Part shown: in pieces, positions 51,001 to 64,000 of the stretch
How positions within the stretch are numbered: the first letter of the stretch is position 1
Layout of the letters: each line of letters starts with the position of its first letter
Assembly (NCBI RefSeq): GCF_000247815.1
Contig: NC_021678.1
Span: forward strand, 24,319,036 to 24,383,035
Source: Ficedula albicollis
Lineage: Eukaryota > Chordata > Aves > Passeriformes > Muscicapidae
DNA length: 64,000 nt
Direction: 5' to 3'
Translations under genes and position numbers: made by a program
The notes under the pieces: generated by a model
Database searches by the model: none
Seen by the model: only the letters and a program-made list of their open reading frames with translations
What the model was told of the DNA's origin: nothing

Positions 51001-54000
51001 GGAGGCTGGTTCAGGAGGGCAGTGTTGTGAGAGCTAGCAGCCCCCCAAGCCTGCAGAGTGAGATCCCTGCAGAGAACTTGACTCCTGTGGTTTCCTGCAG
51101 GGCAGCTAGCACAGAAAGAACCTTGTAAAAGAGAGAAGGAAAGACAAGTTGGGGAATAACTGCACATCCATAATACTGCACTTTTTGGGTATCAGAGTAA
51201 TTCCATGATACAGGAATTTAATTGTACAAATCTGGCTGATAACCGTTTTGGTAAATAATAATAAAAGAGCTGTGACAATTCAGCTCTAGCATGACTAATG
51301 TAGTGATTTTATGTATCTTGAAGAGAAAAATACACCAGCACAGAAAGTTCCTTTCTGCCATTTGTCAGGTGTGCAGATCTCATTGGGTAACATTTGGGCC
51401 CATGCAAAGGGACCAGCAAACACACACCTTTGGGTCTGTTTTAAGCTTTGTTAAAATACCCTGTTTCTATATCCTGAACATCTGTGCTTGATGCATTTCA
51501 GCTTCTTCCCATCTTTAATGTGGGGATTGCCTCTCTAGCAGTCAGGGAGATAGCAGCCCAGGCAATCTGTTTCTCTTTTACTACAATAACAGCATTTGCT
51601 AGTGTTAAGAGACCTCTGCAGCCCTGGACAGCAGTAATGATTAGTGTGGTTTTTTTTTATCTAATGACTAAGAGAAGCCAGAGATAGGTGATAAACCTGG
51701 CTAAGGATCAAGTGCTGAATGACAGGGCTTGTCTCTGAGCAGGTGGGAAATGGCAGGTTTCATTGCTGTGTCTTCCTGCACCTCCCCAGGAATACCTTGT
51801 GGCATTAAAAGCTTGGAATTGTTTTGTTTTAGGTGGAGTTAATTGGAATAAATTGGAATAAACAGCTAAGTTATCTGTTTCATTCTGCATATTAATGCCA
51901 CCTCACACTCTTCTTCCCTTTGCATCCCATCAGAGAGTAGAGGGAAGAGGAGGCTGCCTGGTGGTGTTCGTGTGGCAGAGGTGGGTGTTGAAACTCTGAG
52001 ACCTGGCTTCTCTCCCCTCAGTGCAGTAACTGCTGAGAAATGCTGCCTTCCACTAACACATTTGATTTGCATTTAACTCCTCTGGTTGCTGAGGTATCCC
52101 ACCTCTTTTTCTTCCTGGAGAGACACTGATGTTCTTGTGTGACTAGCTCAGAAAGGTCTACCTTTAGCATACGGAGATACTGGGAGCTCTGCTTTTAACT
52201 GCAAGAATGCAGTTTCTCATCCATAGCCCAGATGAGTTGCCAGCTGTATTTTCATTTTAATAATGCTTCTTAGGACAAAGAATACAACATTAAGGCTAAC
52301 TTGGCTCTCATTTACTTGGATGAGAATGGGCTCTGGCTTTCAAAGTGTTAATAACCAGTGGTGTTGGAGTTCATCTTACAGCAAGCCAGGAGCCCCCTCT
52401 AGGATTATGGTCCATGTGCTCTGGTGCAGTGAGAAATATACAGGCTCTGCCTTGGACAATGTGTACTCTTTTTAAAATGGTCTCCTGTAGATCTTTATGG
52501 TTTGCCTGTCAAGCTTTTAATGAGCTCTGTGTTTAAAGAGACAACTTTAAGTGCCCAAAAGTTCAGCTTCATTCTTCTTTCATTTTGGTTGTTGTATTTA
52601 AAACAAAACTAAATTAATTAAAATGGCCACTTAAGTAAGGTAATGTTATTTCCAGCTTTCTAAGAAAGTGTTGGAAAGGAGAAGTTCAAACCTTTGCTAG
52701 ATTTGGCAGCTACCTCAGACACTCTATCCCTGTGTGAGAGTGCATTAAAAATAATGCTCTCTGGCAGCTCTTTTGGAGCCTGGAAGATTAAAGGTAGTAA
52801 CCAGCTCTGTATCACTGATATCTTACATTAGATCAGAAATCACAAATATCTTAGACTTACTACTCAAACTCATGGGAGGAAAGCTCCTGGTCACACTTAA
52901 TTTTAATGCTGTGTCAGTATTGCATGTTCTTCCTTTTCCCCCAAGCACCATGGTACGATTTGTGCTTTCAGAGGATAGTGCAGGGTGAGCCTCACTATGG
53001 CTCTCTGGTGGACAGTTCCTGTGTGTTAGGGCTGCTTGGAGCGTCTCTGCTGGTGCCTGCTGCTATATTGTCTCTTCAGCTGGGACTTCAGCCAAGTTTG
53101 TAAGCAGAGACGAGGCTCAGCCTCTGAGTTTGGACCTAGCTTTTGAGTTTCTTCCTGGGGTGCCAACTGGCTGAGTGTTGGATACCAACTGTACCATCTC
53201 TGCTAATAAATCATACTGTCTCAGGTGATGAAAGTGGATTTCTAAATCTAGGATACCAAAGAAAGTGGTAGCTGCTATGCAGTGGGAAAACAGATTTATC
53301 CTGCCCCCCAGATGTCAGTAGAGATGTGTGCTATTGGAAAACACTATGGGTTTTTTTCCCCCCTTTATTTTCTTTCCCTTTTTGCATGAAGACTTATCCA
53401 TTCAATGCTTATCACAGTGCAAGAGTATTAGTAAATATAAGCTTGTTGATAGTTGGCATTCTGATGCTTGACTGGAGGGAAGATCTACAGCTTAAAAGGG
53501 GATTGGAATAATAAACCCCCAAGTGTAACCTATGCTGGGGAAATAGCAATGGTTGCTGTTAGCCTGGAGGGTGTTGGGTTTTTCATGTAGCAGTGAAATA
53601 AGATCCTTGAATGAGAGCTATACAATTGTGCTGGAGCTTTGTGTCTGGGGTTGTGGCTCCTGTCCCTTTTCAGTGTGAGGTGTGACCTGAAGAATTGCTT
53701 TGCTAAGGACACTGAGAGGTGCTGAATTTAGAGGTATCTTTACCTACAAGTTCTCTCTTTGATTCCCTTGAGCATAAGAATCAGTCACTTTGTCTCTGCT
53801 GCAGATAGGGTAATTTCTCTGTTTTTTAACTCCTTGTTATCCTAACTAGCAATGATAATTATTCAATAGTAGCATCCTCTCAAAAAGAAAAAGAAAAAAT
53901 CCTTTTCTCACTTCACACAAAGGTTGTATGTTAAGGAGGGCTGTATGTGTGACTCTGAAGAGGAGAATGAAAGCACAAATACTGGCTTGACAAGGCTGGG

Positions 54001-56084
54001 CATGCAATGATTCAGTGAAATGCACCAAGTCTTCAGATCTTGATCCTCTTGGGATCTTCACAGGGATTTAATATTGCTCCCTTTTCTCTTGCCCAGACAT
54101 CTTGCTTTGATTTCAGTGCTTTCAGCTTGAAACTCTTTCTCTGCCCTTCATATCAATGGGGCAAGGTAAGTTTTGTGCAGCAGAAAACACCATAACCTCC
54201 TGAAGAGGGGCACTGTGGTCTTTTCCCCTGGTCTTCCCCCACTGCTGTAAGTGCATGATGGTGTCAGTGTCCTCTTTTCCCACCCTCTGTCACGCTGGTT
54301 AATACAGCCCCTGTGAATCCGTGACACACTGCAGAGCCTCTCAGCATTATAAAAACCCCCACAGAACCAACCTGCAAAGTAATCTTTCTTTTCCTGTTAT
54401 TTTCTAATTTTCCTTCTAGGACTCTGGCTCTGCTTGCAGGTGGGCTGGGAAGCCCGTGGCCACCTGCAAGGGGCAGAACTGTCACGTTAGTTTTGCTTCA
54501 GCAGCCTCTAGTGGGGAGAGTTTATGTGGTTACAGCTGGGGCAGGACTCCTCCTGTGCCATCACTTTGGTGCTTTGTAGACCACCCAGATGAGCAATTTA
54601 GTGTCTCGAGTCTGAGATGAACTCTCCTTTAATGTGTGTTATAAGAGAAAGCTGACGAGTAGCAGAAAAGGCTATGTTTTTTCCTAAGAGGCCAATATGT
54701 ATTTTTTTCCTTTGTATTTTAAATGTGTAGGAAACAAAACTATCTAGAGGTGAATGAGTCACTTTCATGAGTCACCAATAGTGGGAAGAGGGGATTTAAT
54801 GTTTGCGAATCAGAAGCAAAAAGTACAGTCTGTTCCCTGCTTGGTGTGAGAGAGAAAATAATGGACAATTTTAAAAAGCAGTTTTCTTCCCAAAAGAAGA
54901 ATAAGAATGAGGCTTGAGACTTCAGCATCTGGGGGTAAATGGCTGCCACCGCTCCTGGTGCTGTGGTCCTGCTGGTCCCTTGACTGACTGCAGGCAGAGG
55001 TACTTCTTGTGGCTTTTCCAAACCTGGGGACTTCTGTCCCACACTGCTGGTGGCTTTCCTGGTGCATCCCTCTTCACTGCTCGTCACACAGTTTCTCCTT
55101 TATAATATGAGACCTTTGCCAGTAACTTAAAATACATGAAGAGGCTTTCAGCAGCCCCTTTTGTCCCCCACAGAAGAAAGACTGGGCAGCCACAGCCAAG
55201 TGCAGCAGGAGGGGAGGATGAGCAATGGTGGGAAATCATGCCCTGCCATGCTGGTAACTCTCTCAAATGCCTGGTTGGTGGTGCCCAAGTGTGGAACCAC
55301 CTGAATCTGACTCGTCTCTCCAAGGCTCGTGGGTGGTGACTCAGCCTAAGAGGAGGAGGAGGAGGAGGAGGAGGATGTGCGGGGCCTTCCTCCCGTGTCC
55401 GCCAGCTGTCACTGTTGCTGCACTCACGTGGATGGCCGGTGCTTTCTGTCCAGCTGGGATTTACAGCTGCCCCAAAGCACCGAGCTTGTTTGGCTCATCC
55501 GTGGTGTGAGAGTGTTTATTCTCATCTTAACAACCTGTTCCTAAAGCCGCAACTTTATTGCCTACTAAAAGGCTCTGTGAGAGCTCCAGAGATAATTTTA
55601 GTTCATACACATTTTTTTCCCCCGTTTTGGTTGTAACAGTTTTAGATTTTTTTTTTTTTTTAGAAGCATTGTTACAGAACTAAAACTCCCTCGAAGTGCT
55701 TCTCTGATTAAACAATGGTTTGTAAAACTGAGGGGGTTGGAAGTAATAGTAAATTAGGAGAAGTGGTCACAGCAGGATCTGTCAGGCTTTGGCAGCATGC
55801 ATGCACACACAGATACCCACATATCTGTCTCTGTGTGTGTAGGCACTCAACTTCTTCCACCTTGAATTCCATATGAGTTTGCCTTGAATTAATGAGAACT
55901 GCTTGTGCTTGTAAAGTGAAGAAGATGGATTTTGCCTCTCCAGTGCGAAGTGGCTCACAGATGGAAGTATGGAGGTGTTCGCTGAGGGCTATTCTAAAAT
56001 TACTCTTAGACACAGTGAGCATCTCTTCAAGTGTTGCACTTTCACCATATAAGCTGAAAAACACAAAATTTGATTGAGGAGGTA
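48096..56084. other. Non-coding stretch, mostly unique
   Basis: These 8 kb hold no gene I can recognise. A 199-codon minus-strand frame at 50159-50758 has no domain, signal or family resemblance. A GGA simple repeat lies at 55351-55375 and a T-rich tract near 55649-55662. Confidence 0.45.
55351..55375. repeat. GGA trinucleotide microsatellite
   Basis: About eight AGG/GGA repeats without interruption. Confidence 0.9.
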
Positions 56085-56240
56085 GGTGTAGGCTGGACAC
56101 CACAAAGAATTTCTTCTCTCAAGGGATGGTTCAACATTGGAACAGACTGCCCAGGGAAGTGGTGGAATTGCCATCACTGGAAGTGTTGGATTAGATGACC
56201 ATAGAGGTTTTTTTTCTAACCTTAATGATTTTATGAAATT
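56085..56240 (+). mobile_element. CR1 LINE 3' end
   Basis: This is a plus-oriented CR1 3' region. It contains AGGCTGGACACCACAAAG, AATTTCTTCTCTC, TGGAACAGACTGCCCAGGGA, AGTGGTGGAATTGCCATCAC and GGATTAGATGACCATAGAGG, and ends with AATGATTTTATGAAATT, a decayed form of the CR1 terminal octamer. It is 5'-truncated with no coding sequence, as is typical for CR1 copies. Confidence 0.88.
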
Positions 56241-59200
56241 ATCCTGACATTCACTCTATGGTTTAAGAGACCTTTTACCGATATTGTAATCAGGTTTTGC
56301 TTGATTTCAGATATCCCAGAGATTTACACTTGAAAGGGCTGTGTTACTTGAAGTTACTATTGATGTACTTTGTGTAGATTAGGCAGCTGCAAAAAGCCCC
56401 ATCGTGCTGTTTTTTTTGCCTGTAACCAAAATGTTTTGGATTTGAGGACCCAGTACTTATTGAACCAGGTTCTGTTGTGAGACACACAGATGTAAACTGG
56501 AACTTGTGCTGTCCCTCAGCAGTGCTGCTTTAGACTTGCAGCAAAGAGCAGCATCTGGCCTTTAAAATGTAATTCTGGTAAAAGCAAGCACCAATCTACA
56601 CAATTTTCTCCATTTAGATTAGATCCTGCCTCGTGCAAACATAATCCAGAAGAGAAAGTGAGCTCCTGGCAGAGACAGATGGAAAATCCCACTCCCTGCA
56701 TTGTGCTCACGTAGCTGCTGCTGTCTCCTTTCAAACCTGTGTTTCCTTGTTGGTTGTCTCTCTTGAAGCTAAGCGTTAAAAACAGCAAACTGATGTGTTT
56801 TAATAGTTTTCTCAATTCCTGACCGGATTAGGGGCACTGAATAAGAAGGAGCGGAATCTGTGGGTACTTGTGTCTGTGCACGGCCAGACCTGTGCGGATG
56901 TGTTCTGGGAAGAGCTGGGCTGAGCTTTAAATGGGTCTCTTGCATTCATGTTACTTTATCAGTCTGACCTCTCCTGTGCCAGGTGGCTGTTTGGCCAGAG
57001 GGAGGAAAGGCACCTTTCCCATCTGCATTTCTGCTTTTAATTTGGCAGCACAGAGGCCTGGTTTGCTGCCAGCCGAGTAGCTGTGCTCGCAGCCGTGCCT
57101 GCGCCCTCCGCCTCGCTGTGCCTGTGCCATGGGCTTGGGCATAAAGAAGAAGCAATTTGTGATCAAAAAGGCTGTTTCTTTCTCTGATGAGGTATTTATA
57201 CATGCAGTTCAAATAAACACAACCAGAAATGGGCCGTCCTGATGTGTGCATTGAAAACATGGCTGGACTTATGGATGTGGAAGGAGGCTGATAAGGAGTT
57301 TGGTCTTTTCCAAGCTGTCTTGCTGTCTCTCCTGCCTGCAGCTCACTGCTGCTGCTCAGTGCTCCTCCAGACTATTTTTAATTGTTTTCTACTGATGTGG
57401 TGACTTCTGTCTGGGTCTCCAGGGAGCCGGCAGTAACACAGGTCGTGCTCCCTGCATAGCAGTAACTGTGGAATGGATCCTTATCTGAGATGCCGCCTTG
57501 CTGTTCTGCCTGCCGCAGCCCCAGTGCTTCCCACTGGGGGGTGGGGAGCTGACTGCACTGGGTTTTGGGAAGAAAAAGGCTTCACAAAAGCAAATTAGGG
57601 GTCATAGAATGTATTAATGGAATTGATGGAACTTAGTCTTGATTTACGCAAGAGGACCTGAGGATGCGTTTCCTCTAAGTTCTTGTGAATGAGGGGGTTT
57701 GTGCCCTTGTTGACTTGTAGGACCTTTCCTTGTTTCTCTTCTGCCTCTCTCCCTCTTTGTTTAGCTGCAAGCACTCTATTGAAATTCTGTTGCTGAATAA
57801 ATGTCACATCCTGGGCAGTGTTGTCTTTGTTTTCAATATTTCTTTGCCATGTTGAGGCTCATCATGTTTATCAGGTTTGAACAAACAGCCTGTGGCTGTG
57901 CAGAGATGGGGAGAAGCAAAGGAGGGGTTAAGTAGGCAATATCCAGATCCTGCCAGCTGGGATGTGAGCATATGTCCATGTGGCAGGCAGAGGTAAATTC
58001 AGTTTGCCTAGGCTGAACCTGAGTAAATAAGCTCTGCTGAGATGTGGTAATATTAGGTTGAGCTCAGTGTTGCACAAAAAGTGGTCATACAGCTTCCATG
58101 TGGATTAGTGGTCAGACAGAGTAAGAATGCATCTGTTCAAGGGGTGCAGTCTAAAAATACTTAATTCAAGCCTTGTAGCACTAAATAACAGTCCTGATAG
58201 TTAGAAAGACTACTGAAACCACTTAAATAGCAAAAGGGAAATGAAATTACCAGTTCTGATTTACATTCATGACAGCAGTTAAAAGAATCTATGTGGTGCA
58301 AGTTTGCTGTAAAGCAGTGAAACTTCCCTTAATCTGACATTTAATAGATCAGCTTTAAAAAAATATCGACCTGACTGTCACCCTGGCAAAAATAATGGGG
58401 AAATACAAGAGAAAAACTGCTGTGGGGGCCACACACTAAGCCTGGTTCACACTGAGAGAAACTGGAGGGAGACATGTGGTTGCACCAAAATGTGACTCAG
58501 AGCTCACACGTGTTTACTCCTCCCCGAATCCATCCCAAAGACTCTTAGGAGAGAAGAGATAAGCTGGTGCTGCACTCACTGTGGTGCAGTTTCCAAAAGA
58601 GGCCGCTGGCCCCAGGATTCCCCTTCATCTGCACTCTGGAAACAAACAATCAATTTTTCATTTTTAGTGGTTAATTCTGAAAATATGAAGGTCTGTTTAG
58701 TCTTGTCTCCCTAACATAAACCAGCCAGACCAAGGCAGCTTGAGGGGAGTTTGCAACAAGTTCCCTTATTTGGAATAACAGCCACTGGTGTGATGTGGCA
58801 GCTGTGGGACATCCCCACCCCAGTGGGGCTTGAGGGGTCGGGATATTCTTGTGATGGATCACAGGGCTGTGTTGGAGGAGCTGTGGGGGCAATGGACACG
58901 TTTGAGGAAACACAACCAGCCAGATTTGCTCCCAAGCTCTGCTTGTTACTTGCACCTAGTTTGTAGGAACAGGTTGTGATGTGAATGGGGTCTGGAAGGG
59001 TGAAATGCAGAAGAAAATAAAATTTGTGTTGAGCCAAACTTTTTCATAGAACTTCCATGGCTATGGCTTTCTGCTTTTCTTCTGTAGGGCATAGTACTAT
59101 CCTACAAAGTCTTCCAGGAAGAGCTGCTGTCCCCTGCCAGTCAGGTACATGTGGGCAGGTGCCACCCTAACAGGATCCTTGAGTCATGGCTGTGAACAGG

Positions 59201-59773
59201 CTGGAGTGGTGGCTGGATGTCTCTGGCTCTGCTCAGCACCTGCTTGTCACTGCCCTCCTTCCTCCTCCTCCTCTCCGCAGCTATTCTCACCCTGCTGCTC
59301 AGGAGGACTTTGATCCTGCAGAAAGGAACCTGAAATTGCTCTTTTGCATGTTGGCCTCTCTCTTAGTGACCTCTCTTTTTCTACAGGCTTCAGATTCTTA
59401 GTAACTTGCTAATTGCATGAACTTGTAAGTCTTTCAGATGTGCAACTTTCTGTGGCCTGAAATGACACCCCTTTTTCCTTGGCAAAAGGGGAAGTGAGTT
59501 CTCTGAGCTCCTGCTGAAGGTGTGCTGGGACTTAGGGTTTGGTGAGCTGAGCTCTGCTCAAAATGTGAAATGTTCTCCATGTTTGAGGTCTGGTTGCTAT
59601 TTACCTTTCACAACAGCAGGAAAAAAATAAAGTGCATTTTATTTGCATATGACTTTTAAGTTAAACTGTTGCCCCTTATGCTGAACTATTAAATTACACC
59701 CCCCTCTGATTTTATCTTTCTCCATTCACTGGTGGTACAAGAGCTTCCTTTTCCTCAGCTGCTGCTGGTGAAA

Positions 59774-59862
59774 GTCTTCCCTTCCTTGTCTTCTTCCTTC
59801 CTTGTCTTCCTCCCTTGTCTTCCTCCCTTGTCTTCCTCCCTTGTCTTCCTTCCTTGTCTTCC
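59774..59862. repeat. Pyrimidine minisatellite, 13-bp unit
   Basis: Tandem TCCCTTGTCTTCC units, three of them identical in the centre and flanked by TTCC variants. The whole stretch is almost pure C and T. Confidence 0.9.
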
Positions 59863-59979
59863 ACTGTTAAAATAACTTTATTTGTTGCAAATCGAATTGC
59901 ACACTTGTTCTATGGCAGATGCTAAGCACATTTAGAATATAATAGTACTTGGATATGCATTCACTACTGAAAGAGCCTG

Positions 59980-60005
59980 TTTTATTTTTATTTTTATTTT
60001 TATTT
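59980..60005. repeat. TTTTTA simple repeat
   Basis: Four consecutive T4-5A units. They are not attached to a recognisable retroposon. Confidence 0.85.
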
Positions 60006-63000
60006 GTTCAGCAAAGCATCAGATCTCAGACAAATTCTGTTTCCTCCCAAGATTTTTTTCAGTATAAATCAACTTGGTTTTAATACAGCTGTCTAATAAA
60101 TTTGCTCATGAATTTGAAAGGTAAACTTGCTCTATAGGTAGATATTTATCATTTCATCGTTTTCTAACCAAACTTCCATAAATGGTGTTTTAAGCACTGT
60201 AAATTATTTCCATGCCATCTCAAATGTTTCAGGGACTGTTTTCACGTCCTAATGACGATTTTAAGCAATGGAAACCTGCCTTGCCATAAAGAAATGCTTC
60301 CTTTTCACACAGCTTTTTTTCAAAAGTCATTATAATAACTTGTATTCCTGCTCAAGGTGTTTTATAAAATCTCCTGCAAGTTCAGTGATCCACCCCTATC
60401 TAACAAAACATTTAAGTGTGTATTTGAATTATACCTGCTACAAGAGAATGAATCCAAGCTCACATGTCGGGAACAGGAAAAGATCCAGAAGGATCTCCTC
60501 CCTGGCCCTTGAAGTATACTAGAGGATCTCAAGACATTCCTGTGAGTGCTGCAGCTGCCTGTCCAGGGTTTTAGCCACACAGTCATTCCGAGATTTCTTC
60601 TAGGATGAATTAAGATGGAATTGGAGGAGCCAGAGCACATCTGATGCTCTCATCACTCTGTCTGTTCAGCATTTGTTAAATCAGTAAGTTTTGGAGGAAC
60701 TGCTGCGATTAGCTCATGTTCTGTGCTCGAAGGATGGAGCAACGTGGGAGTTGTTCTGGCTCCAGGGACAGAGGCAGCGGGGTGCTTCTGAGAGCTCCTC
60801 AGTCCTGTTCATACTGCATCATCCCACATCAATTTTGAGCAGCCAAGCCCTTTGCTTTTGCCTGCTTACTCAGATGGGTGGGATGAGATCTTGTACATTT
60901 GCTCCTTTTTCCTAATCTTTTCCTTACTAGCACTTGGTCTTAACTGACAGTCAGAACCACAAAAGTTTATTCTCCCATTCCACCCACCTTTTCCTTTAAA
61001 ATTCCCACTTTTAGAGTGAGCAATAGTTACAGATGCCTTCAAATTGCATTGCTCTCTCTGTAAACAAAGAGCTGACATCTGGCATATTTTGAAGTTGCTT
61101 TATTGAATCTTGATGGCTCCTGTAAATAGGCTCTGTGTCGTAGCTCAGCGGCAGTGAGTAGATGGATCCCTTCCTGCAAGGATTGAGGGGGACAGGCCCT
61201 TCCTTCCCTGTGGTGGCCACAGGCTGGAGGGGTGATGCCCTCAGGGCTGGTCCTGTCAAACAGGGACTGTTCCCACAGAGTGTGAGGGTGCAGACACACT
61301 CACCAGTACCTTGGTGCTACAACGCTGGTCAGAATCACAGAATCACTATGGATTGTAAGATGGATAAACATAGATGGAGGAGACAAAGTGCCGTTAGAGT
61401 TTAGGAATGAGTCAGTTTTTGGGTGAAGCCTTGTTTTGGTAGACTCAGGTGTAGATTGACATGAAGCTTAAAGTATCTTTTCCAGATTTAAAGGTTCTTT
61501 TTTTCTTTTTTTCTTCTATTCCTAGCTAGTGTAGTATGAAACTCTAGAGTTTTGAGTGTGAGACAGGTGTTTAAATAGGTCTCATTTTTAAAAAGTGGGA
61601 GATAATCTGCAGAATTTACCCATTGCTGTATAGTTGGAAAAAGCCTCAAAAGCTTCAAGCATGATGGTGTGGAAATCTTCTTTGTACAGCTTGAAATCCA
61701 AAGACAGAGATTCAAAAATGGCAGAGAACCGGGAACCTGAACAATAGTTTTTAACACCAAGGTGATGTCAGCTCCTTATTCCACATAACAGTCACCTAAC
61801 TAATTGCTGCTGTTTGGCTTAAGATCACATTTCTTGCCTCCCTTATTGCTAAATGTGGCCTTAAAAATCATTAACAGAGGCTCTTTTCACATCTTTCTGC
61901 TGAGGTGAAAAGTGTTGTTCCTAATTTAAAGGCTGGAAGATAGGCAGAGGGAGCTGAAATGATTTGTCAGGGATCATAGAGGAGGGCTAGTAGGGTCAGG
62001 AATTGATCCCAGGTATCCTAAGATCTCACTTTTTTGCTGCATTGAGGAAAGCAAATTTTCTGCACTTACTACAGGAACTGACAGAGGGAAAAATGTATTT
62101 TTAAGCTACATTATAAACACAATTCCTTTTCAATATGTGTTCGTGCACATCCTCTGACAAACTATGACTGAAATTTATTATGAAGGGCTGTAATTCTTGC
62201 ACATCAGAGGGGGAGAAATGAAATATTTAACTTAATCTCTATAGCATATTCCATATTTTCCTTGCATTTGGTTACATTTTTGTGAGGCGAACTATGAATT
62301 CCCTTGCCTATTAATAATTTATTGTTACTGGAACATAATAATGTAGAATGCACTTCGTCCAGGAAAAAGCTTCAACAGGGAGTGAGTCATTGATGGCAAT
62401 AAACTTCCGTTCCTCTCAATAGACCATAGGACTGCTTAGAAAAAATGTTTTTGCCATGATTCCTGAATTGCCTGTGCTCTGTACAGCAGCTGGTAGAGAT
62501 AAAACTGAACAGAGCTGGGCAGACTCCCTGTCTCCCCTCTATTACTATAGCATGTTTCTGAATCATACACAAAAAATGTTTTGGTATGTAAAAGTGACTT
62601 CAGAAAAGCAAATCTGACTAGAAAACAGCCAGCAGTGAGCAAGGTGATCCAGAGTGTGATCCACGAGTGTGATATCTGCCATATCTATGGTGCTGAGGGG
62701 GTTAGCAGAGCATGGCTGTGCAGTGCTGAGCTCTCCAGCATTGCCCTTCTGTGAGAAGTGTTATCTCCTAGGAGCCCTGGGGCCTTCAGGAGGCGAATCT
62801 GAGCTGAATCTGATAGTGTTTCACAGCTGCTTGGGTTGGAGTGCATCTTTGCTGCTGCTGCTGCTCACTGAAGTAGGTATCACTTGGGAACTGCTCTGCA
62901 GCTTACACATGGCCCACCACACTGCCTGCTTTCCCTCTCTTCTGTCCCTCTTCCTCTCTTCACCTATGTGTGCTCTGTGGTGGTGCTCATAAACAGTTTT

Positions 63001-64000
63001 GTGGTTGTTAAGATGTTCTTCAATACTCACATTTATCGATGAGGCAGCCAGGAAGGAAAGGTCAGAAGGTAGAAGAAGACGGAAAACACTTTTTTTGACA
63101 CCGGGATGGTTGCTGGATTGATGGGTGGAAAGCATTGTGCTGTGGGTACAGGGTGTGAGTGTGTAAGTGTGAGTTGCAAGTGCAGGGATACCCTCTTTTC
63201 CCTGGGTGTGTGCTACACCTACAGGCAGCGTTGATGCAGGGTTATCAGAGACTCCTGACCAACTCTACCAAGCTTGCAAAAACCCCAGGAAATTTGGTGC
63301 CAGTTCTGGATAGTCTCATGAATCTTAAAAAAAAGCCTTGAAAGCTGTGTGAATAATCTCTAAAGAAAATAAATGCAGAGTGCTGCAGGGAAGGATGGCT
63401 GGATGCTGGCTGTCTGCTGTCCCCAGGTCTTGCTGGCTGCTACATTCAGCTGCCCTTGTAACCCAACAATAATCCCTGTTTCTGTGAGATGTTCTCCTTC
63501 CCTGGTCCTTGCTGACCATAATCTGCAATGACTCATTTTTTCATACTCATCTCTTTCTACCTGTATCAAATTTATTTTTCATTATTATTAATATTTTTTA
63601 AATGGACAGGTTTCCTTTCCCCACTGAATTTATTTATTAGGGGTCTTTCCTTTAGAATGTACCAAATTTGTATCCTTGAAGTCTGCTTGCCCTCTGCTGT
63701 CTTCTGCCAGCTTTCCTATTGCCTCTTGTTTATTTATTAAGTCTTCCTAGTGATTGCATTTCCTAATTAGTGTGTTCTCTCATTTCACTTGGTGTGCTGT
63801 GTCTCTCTTTGGGTGATGTGACTGGATGTGCATCTGTCCATCAAGTGGTCCTATGGATACCTTGACTAACTTCCTCCCAAACACAGAGTCATCTGTTCCA
63901 TAGAGTCTAATTACTGGAATTATCCTGAATATCCTCATGGCTGCTGGTTTCTTCCTGTCAGCTCAGCTACTTATATCTATTAATGGACTTGACTGATGGA

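Larger units (their letters stand above)
56241..64000. other. Non-coding stretch to the window end
   Basis: These 7.8 kb carry only short unrecognised frames (108 codons or fewer). A CpG-richer spot lies at about 57070-57115. A short AATCACAGAATCACTATGG at about 61334-61353 may be a decayed minus-strand CR1 tail, but it is too short to call. Simple repeats at 59.8-60.0 kb are listed separately. Confidence 0.45.

Noticed and set aside
61334..61353. A CR1 3' tail
   Set aside because: Only about 20 bases resemble the CR1 end and the flanks do not continue the match.

Overview
The window looks like nuclear DNA from a passerine bird. The evidence is two calcium homeostasis modulator (CALHM) genes with vertebrate exon structure, CR1 LINE fragments (the dominant bird retrotransposon), a tRNA-Ile/CR1 composite SINE of the oscine TguSINE1 type, and a solo retroviral LTR with a clean 5-bp target duplication. 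No bacterial, phage, CRISPR or plasmid features are present. Coding density is very low: only about 1.55 kb of the 64 kb is protein-coding sequence I can support, all within the first 9 kb.

Layout. Positions 1-8923 hold the minus-strand CALHM1/CALHM3 pair. CALHM1 exon 1 lies at 1034-1582, and its second exon lies outside the window. CALHM3 is complete in three coding exons at 8637-8923, 7494-7749 and 5896-6354. In other vertebrates these proteins co-assemble into the voltage-gated, ATP-permeable channel of taste cells. Positions 9-13 kb are unannotated intergenic DNA. Positions 13.2-18.1 kb are a rearranged repeat block: a 96-bp tandem duplication, an older LTR-like element split by a 650-bp solo LTR, and a direct tandem duplication of about 1.8 kb. 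Each copy of that duplication carries a CR1 fragment and a CpG-dense patch of about 110 bp. Positions 18-28 kb hold a nested minisatellite, the SINE and otherwise nothing recognisable. Positions 28.2-29.3 kb are a GC- and CpG-rich block interrupted by 771 consecutive G. The remainder to 64 kb is non-coding, with two more CR1 fragments, several short tandem duplications and simple repeats.

Two stretches are almost certainly assembly artefacts. Pure G runs lie at 28350-29120 (771 bp) and 47402-48071 (670 bp), and the second is followed directly by 24 bp of Illumina Read-1 adapter (48072-48095). Long open frames of poly-glycine or poly-proline across these runs are not genes. The 1.8-kb tandem duplication could also be an assembly product, from two haplotypes placed in series.

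From known synteny in mammals (CALHM1 - CALHM3 - NEURL1), the CpG-rich block near 28-29 kb is a reasonable place for the NEURL1 promoter and first exon, and the rest of the window would then be its long first intron. No NEURL1 coding exon is visible, so this is inference only. I found no convincing novel biological system. The strongest anomalies are the adapter/poly-G artefacts and the repeat-rich rearranged block.
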